Below are positions 46,779 to 58,654 of a stretch of DNA of 64,000 nucleotides, in pieces (within the stretch, counting starts at the first letter, position 1; each line of letters starts with the position of its first letter). Source of the DNA: Myxocyprinus asiaticus (Eukaryota > Chordata > Actinopteri > Cypriniformes > Catostomidae); NCBI RefSeq assembly GCF_019703515.2, contig NC_059373.1, positions 13,117,281 to 13,181,280 on the forward strand, in the 5' to 3' direction. Made by a program: the position numbers and the translations under genes. The notes under the pieces are model-generated. The model made no database searches. It was not told the DNA's origin and saw only the letters and a list, made by a program, of their open reading frames with translations.

Positions 46779-48420
46779 CTATCATTGTCATATATTGAGA
46801 AGATTCTGACATTACAAACAGTCATCTCATCTTTTTGTGCTGTGCTCATCTAAACGATGTTTTTGGGCTATTGAAGTGAATGCTCATCAAAGTATACTCG
46901 ATGCCAACCAATGCATAATATTATTGGTCCCCCACAATCACTAAATGATCAAACAATTGTTAAATGCATGATTAGTTTTAATGACCTCATCTGTCACCCC
47001 AAATAAACTCATTGTGTACTTGTGTCTTGAGTTATGCTGGGGTTCCAGAGTTCAAGGGCTCCAGTCTTTGAAATGTTTAGTCACAAAAAACAAAGACATT
47101 TTGTGTGTTTTCTCTGTGCAGTGTTTCCTGTTGAACAAGATGGTTATTAGCTAATCAGCTAATTAGAACCCCTGGGTTTATTTAGTCCAAAAGAACACAT
47201 ATAAACTCCGTACGCACGCACACTCGTACCATCTACATCTTGCTGCTCTGTCAGAGCGATTGTTAATTACTTCAGTGTTAATTAATGACAGAGCCCAAGG
47301 CCTTAATTAAAGAACTGGATATAAAAGGCATAAACAAGAAGTCTGGTTGTAATTATACACACACACACTCTCAGTTTCTTCCACAGTCACCTTTAACTAT
47401 CCCTCAGAGCCTGCATACTGTATAAAAGATGTGTGGAACATCCCCCATCACATTGGTTGATTTCTTTTTGTTGTGCTTTGTTTCCTGGTCAATTCACACC
47501 TGATCAGTTTGTGAATTGACAAACTGATCAGGTGAATTACTTAACAAACGACCAACTGATCCATTGATTTGCGGCCTTATTCAGAAAAATGTTTTGAAAA
47601 CAAAGTTCATTTTTGCAATTCCGTTTGGTGGTGCTAGTTTAGCAGAAATTACATACTTCAGCTTTCATAATTGTTATTTTTTATGATTCTAATAATTTTC
47701 CCCTTCTATATTATTTAAGAACACACCTGCTCTCTGTAATCTTTCTTTTTATCATCCTTTTATAACCTACATCCCTCCATCATGACACATTTGTTTTTCA
47801 CATTTGTTTCAATGTCATATATTTCTTTTCTCCTCCTTTCATTATCCACAGCTGAATGTGAGTGAGTGTGCTCATATGGGCAAGTGTCTGTGCTCATACA
47901 TGATGAGGATCTTATATGAAAGATCGTCCACAGAGGAGCTGGACAGGTGTGTTCTGTATGTGGGAGGTTGGCTAAGTTAGAGTTTGGAGAACAAGTCCGA
48001 ATGGGTGTGTGTGTCTGGAGCTTAGAATTCAAAGCCTAGCGATAAATCATTCAGAACCTCCCTCTGTAATCACACACACTCAGAGTTGTGATGTATGAGC
48101 CATGTCAGAATCAGTGGCCCCATGACACACACTTCACAAAGGAACACTTGCAAGCCAGCACACACACACACACACACACGTTGTGCTAGAACAGGGGAGC
48201 AGTAGGAGAGAATTAGCAGTGGTATTTGGGTCTCCACATATAACCCGCTCATCCCTTGTCTTGCTCTAATTTTTGCTATTCCACCTCCCCTTTCATTCTC
48301 ATCTCTTTTCACACTTCTTTTCCAGGTTCCTCCCAATTAAATATAGAAACCATCACAATCATTACATCTTATTCGCAGAGAGATGTGCCAGTATTACAGC
48401 ATACTTAGGCGATATCACAT
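46779..48420. other. Mostly unique intergenic sequence with a candidate noncoding element
   Basis: Bases 47230-47340 are rich in TTAATTA-type sites (GTTAATTACTTCAGTG, GTTAATTAATGACAGAG) and repeat-free. Bases 47488-47534 form a strong inverted repeat, listed separately. A short (CA)n lies at 48161-48179. No gene is supported. Confidence 0.3.
47488..47534. repeat. Composite inverted repeat (cruciform-capable)
   Basis: CACCTGATCAGTTTGT (47497-47512) pairs perfectly with ACAAACTGATCAGGTG (47519-47534) around a 6-base loop. Overlapping it, GTCAATTCAC (47488-47497) pairs with GTGAATTGAC (47511-47520). There is no T-run or terminator context. Confidence 0.9.
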
Positions 48421-50861
48421 GATAGGGCTGCACAAGTATCAAAAATCATAATTGTCCATTATTTACCTTGATATTGTAACTGTGATTCAATTCGATTAAT
48501 ATGATTTATTTTAAAATACTTTATTTGGTTGGATAAGCCATATCAGTAGCGGATTTAGGCATGGGCGACATGTGCAGTTGCCCAGGGCTGCATCTTTTGG
48601 GGGCGTCTTGAAGCGGGTTTCACCCAGGGCGCCATACAAGCTAGAACCTCCACTGAGCCATATATACCATATTTTTTGTTGACTTTAAAAGCTGAGTGTT
48701 CCTCAATGACTTTATTGATGTTTTATAGTAACCGGTCTGTAAATCAAGACTAGTATCCTAAAGTAATTCACAGGCCCCCTTTGAAGCCCCTCAGATTTTG
48801 ACTAAATTAAACACAGAAGCCAGCAATGGACATTTCTGCTACTGCAAAATGTCAGTAGAAAATGTAATTCTATTGGTGCAACGTGAGTAGACACACACGG
48901 ACTGCTAAAATTAAAACTTTTTATGATTAATTAATTCTGGCAGCTGTAATTATAATCTCGATTATTTATTTGATTGACTAATTCAGCCTTATCACATGAG
49001 CAAAAGTGCTGTTGTGCTGAATAAAAGCACTGCTGGTGCTCTGAGTGCTGAAGACGTCTATATTGAGTAACTTAAAATTTTAGACACAAGAAGACTGTTA
49101 TGTTGTCTGTTTTTGCTCTGCTAACTAATTGTAATTAAAAGTTAATCGTTTTAAAGCTGCACTACTGAACTTTGGGCTCTCTAGCAGCATCTGTGGTTGA
49201 AACCTAAATTTGCAAGCAACTTGGAGATTGGCTCTGATCATCACTCAGAGATATTCACCAGCAGAGCAGGAGTCATAATGTGCTTTTTTAATGTTATTAT
49301 TTTGTTATTACCACCGTGATATTACTTGCTTTGAGGAAGACAACTCTCTTAATTACATATTAAAATGTTTATTCAAGTGTTTTATCCACTACACATTCAT
49401 GCTTGTATTTTACTACACATTTCAATTTAAGAGGTGAAACTAGTGATTTGGCTGTTATGAGTTCAATCGAAGACACATTTTTTTATATTACAATCTACAG
49501 CCTAAGTGGATAATACAATTGAACCGTAATACTACAGTCGTAGGTCTATGCACTGCAAACAATAAGACTGTTAATAATAATAATAAACAAGGATTAAACA
49601 CAAAACAAGGATTAAATATTGATGGGGTGAAATAGGGCTGCTCGATTATGGCAAAAATCCTAATCACAATTATTTTGGTCAATATTGAGATCACAATTAT
49701 TTAACACGATTACTCATTGACTTTGGAAACATCATGCATTTATTGAACTTTTATATAAAAAAAAAAAAAAGGTCCTTGAACTTGAAACATAAACTGCACT
49801 GGGTAGGGGAGGAGGCAATTGTTATATAATAATTATTTTATGGTGTGTATGGTAGTCAAATAAAGGAAAGCCTCCATCACCATCATTTACAGCAGGGGTG
49901 CACACACTTCTATAGAATGAGTTTTACTTTTTCATCATGTAATTGCAGCAAGATCTACAATGAACAAGAAAGGCTGTACATTATCACAATACCAAAATGT
50001 CAGTAGTCGGTAGTGAAATTTGACGATTCTCAATACCAGCTTCAAAATCACAACAAATAATAACACTAACTAATATGCTAATTATGGAAGCATTGTTTCA
50101 AGTTCTTAAGTATTCAAGTAAACAGTCAGTAATAACAAAACAAAAGATCTAACAGAAATGAATAGAAATAGATTAAAAATAATAGAAAAAATAATACAAA
50201 TTAAGAAAATTCAGTGCTTTTTTAACAGCTTTAAAGGTTTTTTATGGCAGTATGATATCAAGTATTCAAGTAAACATTCAGAATGAAATACAACATAAAA
50301 TTACTACTGGTCTTCACTGTATGATTATAGTACATTAATACTTTTTAAAGCTACTAAAGTTATTCAGTCAAGAGCAGTGTGTTTTCTCCTATTCTTGTTA
50401 TGGTTGTTTATTATTATGACACACTAGATGGCAGCAGGTCTATTAGCTTACATTTATACTTACAAGTTTGACATTTTAATAAAAATCAGCTTTTTTCTGC
50501 ACTGTCTACATTCACTTTAGATATCACTCTCTGTGTTTACTTGAATACCTCACCAAGACGGGCATTTTGATGGAATTTTGAAATGTATTTGACTGTTCAG
50601 GTGCACATTAGCACGAACATTTTCAGGCGCAGCTGTTACTAGATCACTAGCGAATTATACAATTACGTGCTTTGGATTACTTTCAACAGCAGAATAAGAA
50701 TATGAACTTTCTAATAAGCGACACAGGCCTAGGCTATCACAAATATCATAAATAGTTAGTTTTTCATTATTGTTGTTTTAATCAGTCTGCTTATCTGGTC
50801 GGGCAAGTAAAATTCTTTTTCACTTGACCCTTCAAAAATCCACTTGTCCCAGATAAGCATT
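48421..50861. other. Intergenic sequence with degenerate DNA-transposon fragments
   Basis: GGGCTGCACAAGTATC (48426) and GGGCTGCTCGATTATGGC (49634) are ends of widespread fish hAT-type MITEs; a CAGTAGCGGATTTAGGC fragment lies at 48545. A matching right end, GATTTTTGTGCCAAATCCAG, occurs at 53217, so 49634-53240 may be one element split by later insertions. No gene. Confidence 0.4.
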
Positions 50862-51364
50862 TGTCACAGTCTGTCTCCCTCATGTTCTTCAAGGACTCTT
50901 ATTTTGAAGTTTTCCTCTGGACTACATCTCCTAGAATCCACTGCCCTCATTACTTCCAATCCTCCTCACATTTAAATTTTACATTTAGGCATTTGCTTTT
51001 ATCCAAAGCGACTTACAGTACACTTATTACAGGGACAATCCCCCTGGAGCAACCTGGAGTTAAGTGCCTTGCTCAAGGACACAATGGTGATGGCTGTGGG
51101 GATTGAACCAACAACCTTTTGATTACCAGTTATGTACTTTAGCCCACTACACCACCACCACTTCTTTGCCTTTGTTTGTATAAATACCCTCCTGTTTTGT
51201 TCATTTCCTGTCAGTCTTTCAAGTGTTACGTTGTGTTAAGTTATGATGTTAAGCTTTATTGTTTGTTCCACCCCAGCGTTTGTTCCACTCCAGCGATTGT
51301 CATTAAAAGATATCTACTCCTACGTCTCCTCTCTTTCTCTTCCTCTCCATGACCCATCGTTACA
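50862..51364 (+). repeat. 5' LTR, split by a SINE
   Basis: TGTCACAGTCTGTCTCCCTC through CGTTACA. TATAAATA at about 51178 and ATTAAAAGA near the end may be promoter and polyadenylation-type signals. The SINE at 50970-51162 replaces a short segment present in the other LTR. Confidence 0.8.
50970..51162 (-). repeat. tRNA-derived SINE inside the 5' LTR
   Basis: Reverse copy of the family at 1984 and 7095: ACATTTAGGCATTTGCTTTT to CCCACTACACCACCACC. Confidence 0.85.
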
Positions 51365-51615
51365 GAAGGACTGACCTCCAAATGAATTTAGCACCCATCA
51401 ATTTCATCATAATCATGGAGTTTACCAGTTTTTTTATGGATTTATTCAAACAAGATCTTCCTCTCCCTGAATACACCGTCAAGTTCTTTCAACTCGTCAC
51501 TTCCTCCACTATCTTGGACCCCTACCTCTGTGCCATCAATGGAATGGGTTTGAACTTTCATTGTCCCACTGCTCTTCCACAAGTGAAGAATCTTCCCTTT
51601 TTGGAGTATGTCTGA
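51349..51615 (+). pseudogene. Gag-like short ORF of the LTR element
   Basis: The frame contains MEFTSFFMDLFKQDLPLPEY and a TLDPYL-like hydrophobic stretch, ending at TGA (51613-51615). It lies at the usual gag position just after the 5' LTR. There is no zinc knuckle. The resemblance to fish gag is loose. Confidence 0.35.
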
Positions 51616-51657
51616 GCCACGCCGAACCTCCATTACCCCTCGCCTGCACCGACATGT

Positions 51658-52340
51658 ATGACAGAGAAGGTGACTCCTCCCACAGTGGACGCCCTCCAGC
51701 CTGCCACGGCTCCTCCCTTGATGCCTGCCACGGCTCAACCCTCGACACCTGCCACGGTTAACAAGCCAGCGCCCACGCCTGTAGCCTCGACCGTCCCAGA
51801 GCCAGTGCCTGTAACCTCGACCGTCCCAGAGCCAGTGCCTGTAGCCTCGACCGTCCCAGAGCCAGTGCCTGTAGCCTCGACCGTCCCAGAGCCAGTGCCT
51901 GTAGCCTCGACCGTCCCAGAGCCAGCGCATGTAGCCTCGACCGTCCCAGAGCCAGCGCCTGTAGCCTCGACCGTCCCAGAGCCAGTGCCTGTAGCCTCAA
52001 CCGTCCCAGAGCCAGTGCCTGTAGCCTCAACCGTCCCAGAGCCAGTGCCTGTAGCCTCGACCGTCCTGTAGCCTCGACCGTCCCAGAGCCAGTGCCTGTA
52101 GCCTCGACCGTCCCAGAGCCAGAGCCTGTAGCCTTGACCGTCCCAGTGCCAGTAGCCCCATCTGTCCCAGAGCCAGCTCTTGCGGAGCTTATTGACCTTG
52201 ATTCCATTCCCACCCGTATGCCCACCCAGTGTACTCCTCCTCCGCTGGCTCTGCCCAGCATCATGGACACCCTAGTTCCGTCCAGAACCCTGGTCCTTCA
52301 TCCTCCGCTGGTTCCACTCAGGACATTTCCTCCTCCTCAC
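51658..52340 (+). pseudogene. Repeat-encoded Pro/Val/Glu protein of the LTR element, frameshifted
   Basis: It starts MTEKVTPPTVDALQPATAPP, then a ten-residue unit (PVASTVPEPV) is repeated about nine times to a TAG at 52069-52071. A 17-base partial unit causes the frame break; the same protein continues from 52092 (MPVASTVPEPEPVALTVP) into SVPEPALAELIDLDSIPTRM. Such proline-rich linkers occur in retrotransposon gag regions. The role is unknown. Confidence 0.5.
51781..52160. repeat. 30-bp minisatellite
   Basis: About twelve units of GTAGCCTCGACCGTCCCAGA plus GCCAGTGCCT. Variation includes CGACC/CAACC and GTG/GCG. One unit at 52051-52067 is cut to 17 bases. All frames on both strands stay mostly open. 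Confidence 0.95.
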
Positions 52341-52671
52341 AGTCTGTATCCCTCATGTTCTTCAAGGACTCTTATTTTGAAGTTTTCCTACAAACTACAT
52401 CTCCCAGAATCCACTGCCCTCATCACTTCCATCTGTTTCCAATCCTCCTCACCTGTCCTCCATTTCATCATCGGCCTTTGTTTGTATAAATACCCTCCTG
52501 TTTTGTTCATTTCCTGTCAGTCCTTCAAGTGTTACATTGTGTTAAGTTATGATGTTAAGCTTTATTGTTTTTTCCACCCCAGTGGTTGTTCCACCCCAGT
52601 GATTGTCATTAAAAGATTTAAAGTATCTACTCCAATGTCTCCTCTCTTCCTCTCCACGACCCATCATTGCA
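52336..52671 (+). repeat. 3' LTR
   Basis: CACAGTCTGTATCCCTCATG through CATTGCA. It matches the 5' LTR without the SINE and retains the CTGTCCTCCATTTCATCATC segment missing there. Confidence 0.8.
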
Positions 52672-53551
52672 GCGTTAATGTCGAGCCCTGATTAAATATT
52701 GCATTCAACATTCTCTGATAACAATCTGCAGTAGGCCTATAGCTCCTGAAGTAAATGTATGTTGTGAGTTTTACATATTATTTTGGAAAACAAGCCAAAA
52801 AAAAAAAAAAAGACCAATCAAAAACATATTTTGTTCCAGTGTATAATGGGCTAAAACTCATCTTTATCTTCACTTCGATCCATCTTTAACTCACAAAAAA
52901 CAAACTTTCTCTTCTTAATAGAGCTGTGTATCACCGATTTTCTTCTTGTTAAGATACACACAGTGAACGTGACACATATTATGATTCACTACAACTCGAA
53001 TCATAGACGCGGCGCTGACCGCACAGAGAAATGCCAGTTTCTGAGTTTATTTTCATAACCCACTTCCTTATTATTTGAACTTTAATAAAGGATGCTTTAA
53101 AGATATAACGCTGGTGTTTCATTGCAAAACGGAATGCGGCACAATCATCGTTTTATCTCGATTATTTTGTTTTCATAATCATTTGAAGCCAAAATCACAG
53201 AATTTCAGAAGCCTGCGATTTTTGTGCCAAATCCAGCCTGACAGCTCTAAAGAAAAGTCATAATTTGTGGCTTACTGTGAATTGGGGTAAGACAAGCACA
53301 GGGTTTTGAACATGTTTTTATTTTTATTTAATTGTTTTTTTTTTTATCTACACACTCAACTTTTTTGTTAATTGTAAAAAAAAAAAACTAATGTAGTGCA
53401 GCTTTTAATTGAAAATAATTTTAAATGAAGAATCACTATTGACAGTATCATTTGGTCTCCACTTAGCCTTAAACTTTGTCTGAGAAAGTGCCCCACGAAA
53501 GTCAGTTTGTGTTGCTGAAACAAAGCTTAATATATAAATAAATTACTTATA
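52672..53551. other. Intergenic sequence with probable MITE right end
   Basis: Poly-A at 52797-52813 and poly-T near 53330. Bases 53140-53240 resemble the right end of a hAT-type MITE. No gene. Confidence 0.35.
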
Positions 53552-54329
53552 GTCAAGTCAAGTCATTTTTATTTGTATAGCGCTTTTCACAACATGCATA
53601 GTTTCAAAGCAGCTTTACAGAAAATCATGCTTTAACAGAAAATGAAACTGTAATATCTATAAAGTCTTAGAGTCATCATAGTGTAACTGTAAATTGTGTA
53701 TAAAAATAAATAAATAAATAATTAATTAATAATTGTATTAGAACCCCAGTGAGCAAGCCGAAGGCGACTGTGGCAAGGAACACAAAACTCCATAAGATGT
53801 TGGTTAATGGAGAAAAATAACCTTGGGAAAAACCAGGCTCACTGTGGGGGCCAGTTCCCCTCTGGCTAAACAGCATGAATAGATGCCATTCAATTTACTG
53901 CATAGTTTATAGATTATGAGAAATGTTTCTGAGAAATGTTTCTGGTTCTGGCAGACCTAACTAAAGCAGCCTAATTGTGATGATGGATAAATTAGGTGTA
54001 TGCCTAGCTAAATAGATGAGTCTTTAGTCTAGACTTAAACTGAGTGAGTGTGTCTCCATCCTGAACAATGTTAGGGAGACTATTTTGTAGTTTTGGAGCC
54101 AAAAAGGAAAAGGATCTATCTCCTTTTGTGTATTTTGATATTCTAGGAACTATTAACAGGCCAGAATTTTGTGATCACAATGAACGTGATGGAAATATAG
54201 CATGGTAGAAGGTCACTTAAGTACTGTGGAGCTAGACCATTCGAAACTTTGTATGTAGTTAACAGAATTTTTAAATTAATACAAAATTTAACAGGTAGCC
54301 AATGTAACGACGATAAAATTGGGCTTATA

Positions 54330-55948
54330 CAGTGCATCCGGAAAGTATTCACAGCGCTTCACTTTTTCCACATTTTGTTATGTTACAGCCTTATTCCAAA
54401 ATGGATTAAATTCATTATTTTCCTCAAAATTCTACAAACAATACCCCATAATGACAATGTGAAAGAAGTTTGTTTGAAATCTTTGCAAATTTATTAAAAA
54501 TAAAAAATGAAAAAAATCACATGTACATAAGTATTCACAGCCTTTGCCATGACACTCAAAATTGAGCTCAGGTGCATCCTGTTTCCACTGATCATCCTTG
54601 AGATGTTTCTACAACTTGATTGGAGTCCACCTGTGGTAAATTCAGTTGATTGGACATGATTTGGAAAGGCACACACCTGTCTATATAAGGTCCCACAGTT
54701 AACAGTGCATGTAAGAGCACAAACCAAGCCATGAAGTCCAAGGAATTGTCTGTAGACCTCCGAGACAGGATTGTATCGAGGCACAGATCTGGGGAAGGGT
54801 ACAGAAAAATTTCTGCAGCATTGAAGGTCCCAATGAGCACAGTGGCCTCCATCATGGAATGGAAGAAGTTTGGAACCACCAGGACTCTTCCTAGAGCTGG
54901 GGGCTTGGCCAAACTGAGCGATCGGGGGAGAAGAGCCTTAGTCAGGGAGGTGACCAAGAACCCGATGGTCACTGTGACAGAGTTCCAGCATTTCTCTGTG
55001 GAGAGAGGAGAACCTTCCAGAAGAACAACCATCTCTGCAGCACTCCACCAATCAGGCCTGTATGGTAGAGTGGCCAGATGGAAGCCACTACTCAGTAAAA
55101 GGCACATGACAGCCTGCCTGGAGTTTGCCAAAAGGCACCTGAAGGACTCTCAGGCCATGAGAAACAAAGATTGAACTCTTTGGCCTGAATGGCAAGCGTC
55201 ATGTCTGGAGGAAACCAGGCACCGCTCATCACCTGGCCAATACCATCCATATAGTGAAGCATGGTGCTGGCTGCATAATGCTGTGGGGATGTTTTTCAGC
55301 GGCAGGAACTGGGAGACTAGTCAGGATCGAGGGAAAGATGAATGCAGCAATGTACAGAGACATCCTTGATGAAAACCTGCTCCAGAGCGCTCTGGACCTC
55401 AGACTGGTGCGAAGGTTCATCTTCCAACAGGACAACGACCCTAAGCACACAGCCAAGATAACAAAGGAGTGGCTCTGGGTCAACTCTGTGAATGTCATTG
55501 AGTGGCCCAGCCAGAGCCCAGACTTGAACCCGATTGAACATCTCTGGAGAGATCTGAAAATGGCTGTGCACCAACACTCCCCATCCAACCTGATGGAGCT
55601 TGAGAGGTCCTGCAAAGCAGAATGGGAGAAACTGCACAAAAATAGGTGTGCCACGCTTGTAGCATCATACTCAAAAAGACTTGAGGCTGTAATTGGTGCC
55701 AAAGGTGCTTCAACAAAGTATTGAGCAAAGGCTGTGAATACTTATGTACATGTGATTTTTTTTTTCTTCGTTTTTTATTTTTAATAAATTTGCAAAGATT
55801 TCAACAAACTTCTTTCACGTTGTCATTATGGGGTATTTTTTTGTAGAATTTTGATGAAAATAATGAATTTAATCCATTTTGGAATAAGGCTGAAACAAAA
55901 CAAAATGCGGAAAAAGTGAAGCGCTGTGAATACTTTCCGGATGCACTG
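54330..55948 (+). mobile_element. Tc1/mariner transposon (1.6 kb), nearly complete
   Basis: CAGTGCATCCGGAAAGTATT at the left and AATACTTTCCGGATGCACTG at the right are perfect over these 20 bases, with TA at 54328-54329 and 55949-55950. It is the youngest-looking element in the window and sits in the LINE 3' part. Confidence 0.95.
54731..55724 (+). pseudogene. Tc1-like transposase with deletion at the first catalytic residue
   Basis: Frame one gives MKSKELSVDLRDRIVSRHRS, the paired-type DNA-binding region and YGRVARWKPLLSKRHM, ending QAMRNKD and stop (55174). Frame two (from 55170) resumes IELFGLNGKRHVWRKPG and reads through HGAGCIMLWGCFSAAGTGRL, FQQDNDPKHTAK and [13 protein letters not shown] to GASTKY. 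D and E of the last two motifs are 34 residues apart. The WSDETK segment expected between NK and IELFG is missing, so the first catalytic D is lost. Otherwise it is well preserved. Confidence 0.92.
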
Positions 55949-56099
55949 TATGATCATATTTCTTGGTTCTAGTCAGCACTCTGCATTTTGAACCAATTGA
56001 AGTTTATTTATTGAACTTGCAGGACATCCTCCCAGTAATGCATTACAATAATCTAGGCTTGAGGTCATGAACGCATTAATTAATTTTTCTGCATCAACA

Positions 56100-58440
56100 A
56101 CAGAGTGCATGTGTCTTACTTAGCAATATTTCTGAGGTGGAAGAATGCTGTTCTACACACATTGGAAATTTGATTTTCAAAAGACAGACTGGTATCAAAT
56201 ATAACACCTAAGTTCTTCGCTGTAGAAGATGACGTAACAGTACATCCATCGAGAGTCAAATGATATTTTAGCAGCTTATTTTTTAGAGGTTTTTGATCCA
56301 ATAATTAGTACCTCTGTTTTGTCGGAATTGAGTAGAAGGACATTTCTGGCCAGCCAATCTTTGATTTCACTGATGCACTCTGCTAATTTGGAGAATTGTG
56401 AAATTTCATCGGGTTTAGAAGAAATATAAACTTGGGTATCGTCGGCATAACAGTGGAAACCTATTCCATGATTCCTGATAATATCTCCTAGAGGAAGCAT
56501 ATATAAGAAGAAAAGCAGAGGCCCTAAAACTGATCCCTGTGGCACTCCATACTTTTGTTTGATTTGATAATTCCTCATTTACACATACAAAGTGGTAGCG
56601 GTCTAATAAATAGGACCTGAACCATGCTAATGCAAGTCCACTAATGCCAGCATAATTCTTCAGCCTATTCAAGAGAATGTCTTGATCTATGGTGTCGAAG
56701 GCAGCACAAAGATCTAAAAGCACTAGAAGAGAAATGCAGCTGCGATCAGATGATAAGAGCAAGTCATTTGTAACTCTGATAAGTGCAGTCTCTGCACAGT
56801 GATGGGGCCTAAATCCTGACTTAAATTGTTCATATATACCATTTCTCTATAGAAATGAACATAGTTGGGAGGACACTACCTTTCCTAGTATTTTTGACAT
56901 AAATGGGATATTTGAAATCGGTCTATAATTAACCAATTCACCAGGATCAAGTTTTGGCTTCTTAATAAGCGGTTTGATAACTGCCATTTTAAAGGTTCTT
57001 GTAACATGTCTTAAGGATAGCATTAATAATAATAAATAGCAAGTTAATAATATTAAGAAGAGGTTCTGAGATTACAGGGAATACCTCTTAAGAACTTAGT
57101 TGGTATTGGATCTAACATACATGTTGTGGCTTTTGATTTTTTGATAAGTTTTGTTAGCTCTTCATGATCTATGACAGCAGAGGATTGAAGTTGCTCGTGA
57201 GTAAAATTATGAGACACTGTTTTCTGAGGTGCTGTGACAGTTGATTGCATAGTTCCACTTTTATTTCTGATTATTTCTATTTTATCAGTAAAGAAATCCA
57301 TGAAGTGATTACTGTTGTGCTGCGACAGAATATCTGGTTCAGTCGAGGCTTTATTCCTAACCAATTTAACCACAGTAATGAATAAACACCTAGGATTGTT
57401 GTGGTTATTTTATATGAGTTTGCTAAAATATGCTGACCTGGCAGCTTTTAGTGCCTGTCTGTAGCTACTGTAGACACTATCCTTCCATGCACTGCGAAAT
57501 ACCTCTAATTTTGTATTCTTCCACTTGCGATCCATTTTCCGAACTGCTCTCTTGAGAGCATGATTGTGATCATTGTACCATGGTGCGGGGCTTTTTTCTT
57601 TAATTTTCTTTAATCGAAGAGGGGTGACATTATCATGAGTGCTAAAGAAGACTGTATTTATATTTTCTGTTATTACATCAAGTTCTTCCAGACTTTTTGG
57701 ATTACTGAGTATGTGAGACAATTCTAGAAGATTATTAGTGAAGCTATCTTTAGTGGTCGAAAGAATAGTTCTACCTGAATGATAGCGTAGTGTAGATTGA
57801 GTGGCATTAGCTGATCGCAGCAAACTAGATAGTAAAGAAGTAATGATCTGAGATGTCATCGCTCTGCAGTAGATTTTCTATAGTATCAACATCAACTCCA
57901 TATGACAGAATTAAATCTAGCATATGATTATAACGATGAGTTGGTCCTGTCACATTTTGACTGCAAGAGAGTTGAGAATATCGATAAATGCATTTTCATT
58001 ATCTATGTGAATGTTGAAGTCACCAACAATTGAAGCTCTATCTACAGTAACTACTAGATCTGGTAGAAAATTTGCAAATTCACCAAGGAAATCAGAATAC
58101 AGCCCGGGTGATCTATATACTGTAGCAAGTGCAAAAGACGACAGAGATTTTTTTATTTATATCTGATGGTGTCACATTAAGTATTATTAGTTCAAAAGAC
58201 TTAAACTTATATCCTGTCCTCTTTGTAACACCAAAAACTTCACTGTAAATTAAAGCAACACCTTCTCCTCAACCCTTCAGAAGAGGCTCATGTTTATAGC
58301 AATAACCTGGGGGATTAGATTCATTTAAACTAATATATTAATCCCGTTTAAATCAGGTTTCAGTCAAACAGAGCACATAAATTAGTGCTTTGGTTAAAAG
58401 AGATCTAATGTTTAGTAGCCCTACCTTTTATATGATGTTT
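56100..58440 (-). pseudogene. LINE ORF2 (endonuclease-reverse transcriptase), broken
   Basis: The endonuclease begins around GLLNIRSLLTKALIYVLCLTET but has stops. The linker frame holds SPAPWYNDHNHALKRAVRKM. The RT shows LLVLLDLCAAFDTIDQDIL (motif A), [20 protein letters not shown] (motif B) and [11 protein letters not shown] (catalytic YADD), followed by LNSDKTEVL and KNLGVIFDTSLSF. The frames at 56762, 56578 and 56301 must be joined across shifts. The order and motifs are those of Jockey-superfamily L2/CR1/Rex1 elements. Confidence 0.88.
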
Positions 58441-58654
58441 ATCTTAAAAAAAAAAAAATTCAAGTTTGACCTTTGAAATGTTTTCTAAATGATTTATTGA
58501 GGGGTTTGTGTTTGGTAGTTCAGGGAACAGACACAGTCTCTATATGATATCTTGGTGATACAGTCTCTATGTTTTGTAGTTTATGTGACCTGTGTGACGT
58601 CTCAAGGCAGCTAGCAGACATTCGGATTAACCAGTTTGTCTGCTTCCTGACCTG

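Larger units (their letters stand above)
50862..52671 (+). mobile_element. Short non-autonomous LTR retrotransposon
   Basis: Two direct repeats flank a 1-kb internal region. Both share CATGTTCTTCAAGGACTC, CCTCCTGTTTTGTTCATTTC and CGACCCATC-type ends. The flanks read GCATT before and GCGTT after, a probable 5-bp target duplication with one change. There is no reverse transcriptase, integrase or protease. No clear primer-binding site or polypurine tract was seen. Confidence 0.8.

Noticed and set aside
51781..52160. Possible CRISPR-like array
   Set aside because: The 30-base units are head to tail with no spacers, and the setting is a vertebrate LTR element.
51758..52270. 170-residue minus-strand ORF with LQALALGRSR repeats
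   Set aside because: It is the antisense reading of the 30-bp minisatellite; a 30-base unit without stops keeps every frame open.
54592..55131. 179-residue minus-strand ORF
   Set aside because: Shadow of the Tc1 transposase on the other strand; no family resemblance in its own frame.
55229..55702. 157-residue minus-strand ORF
   Set aside because: Antisense shadow of the C-terminal half of the same transposase.
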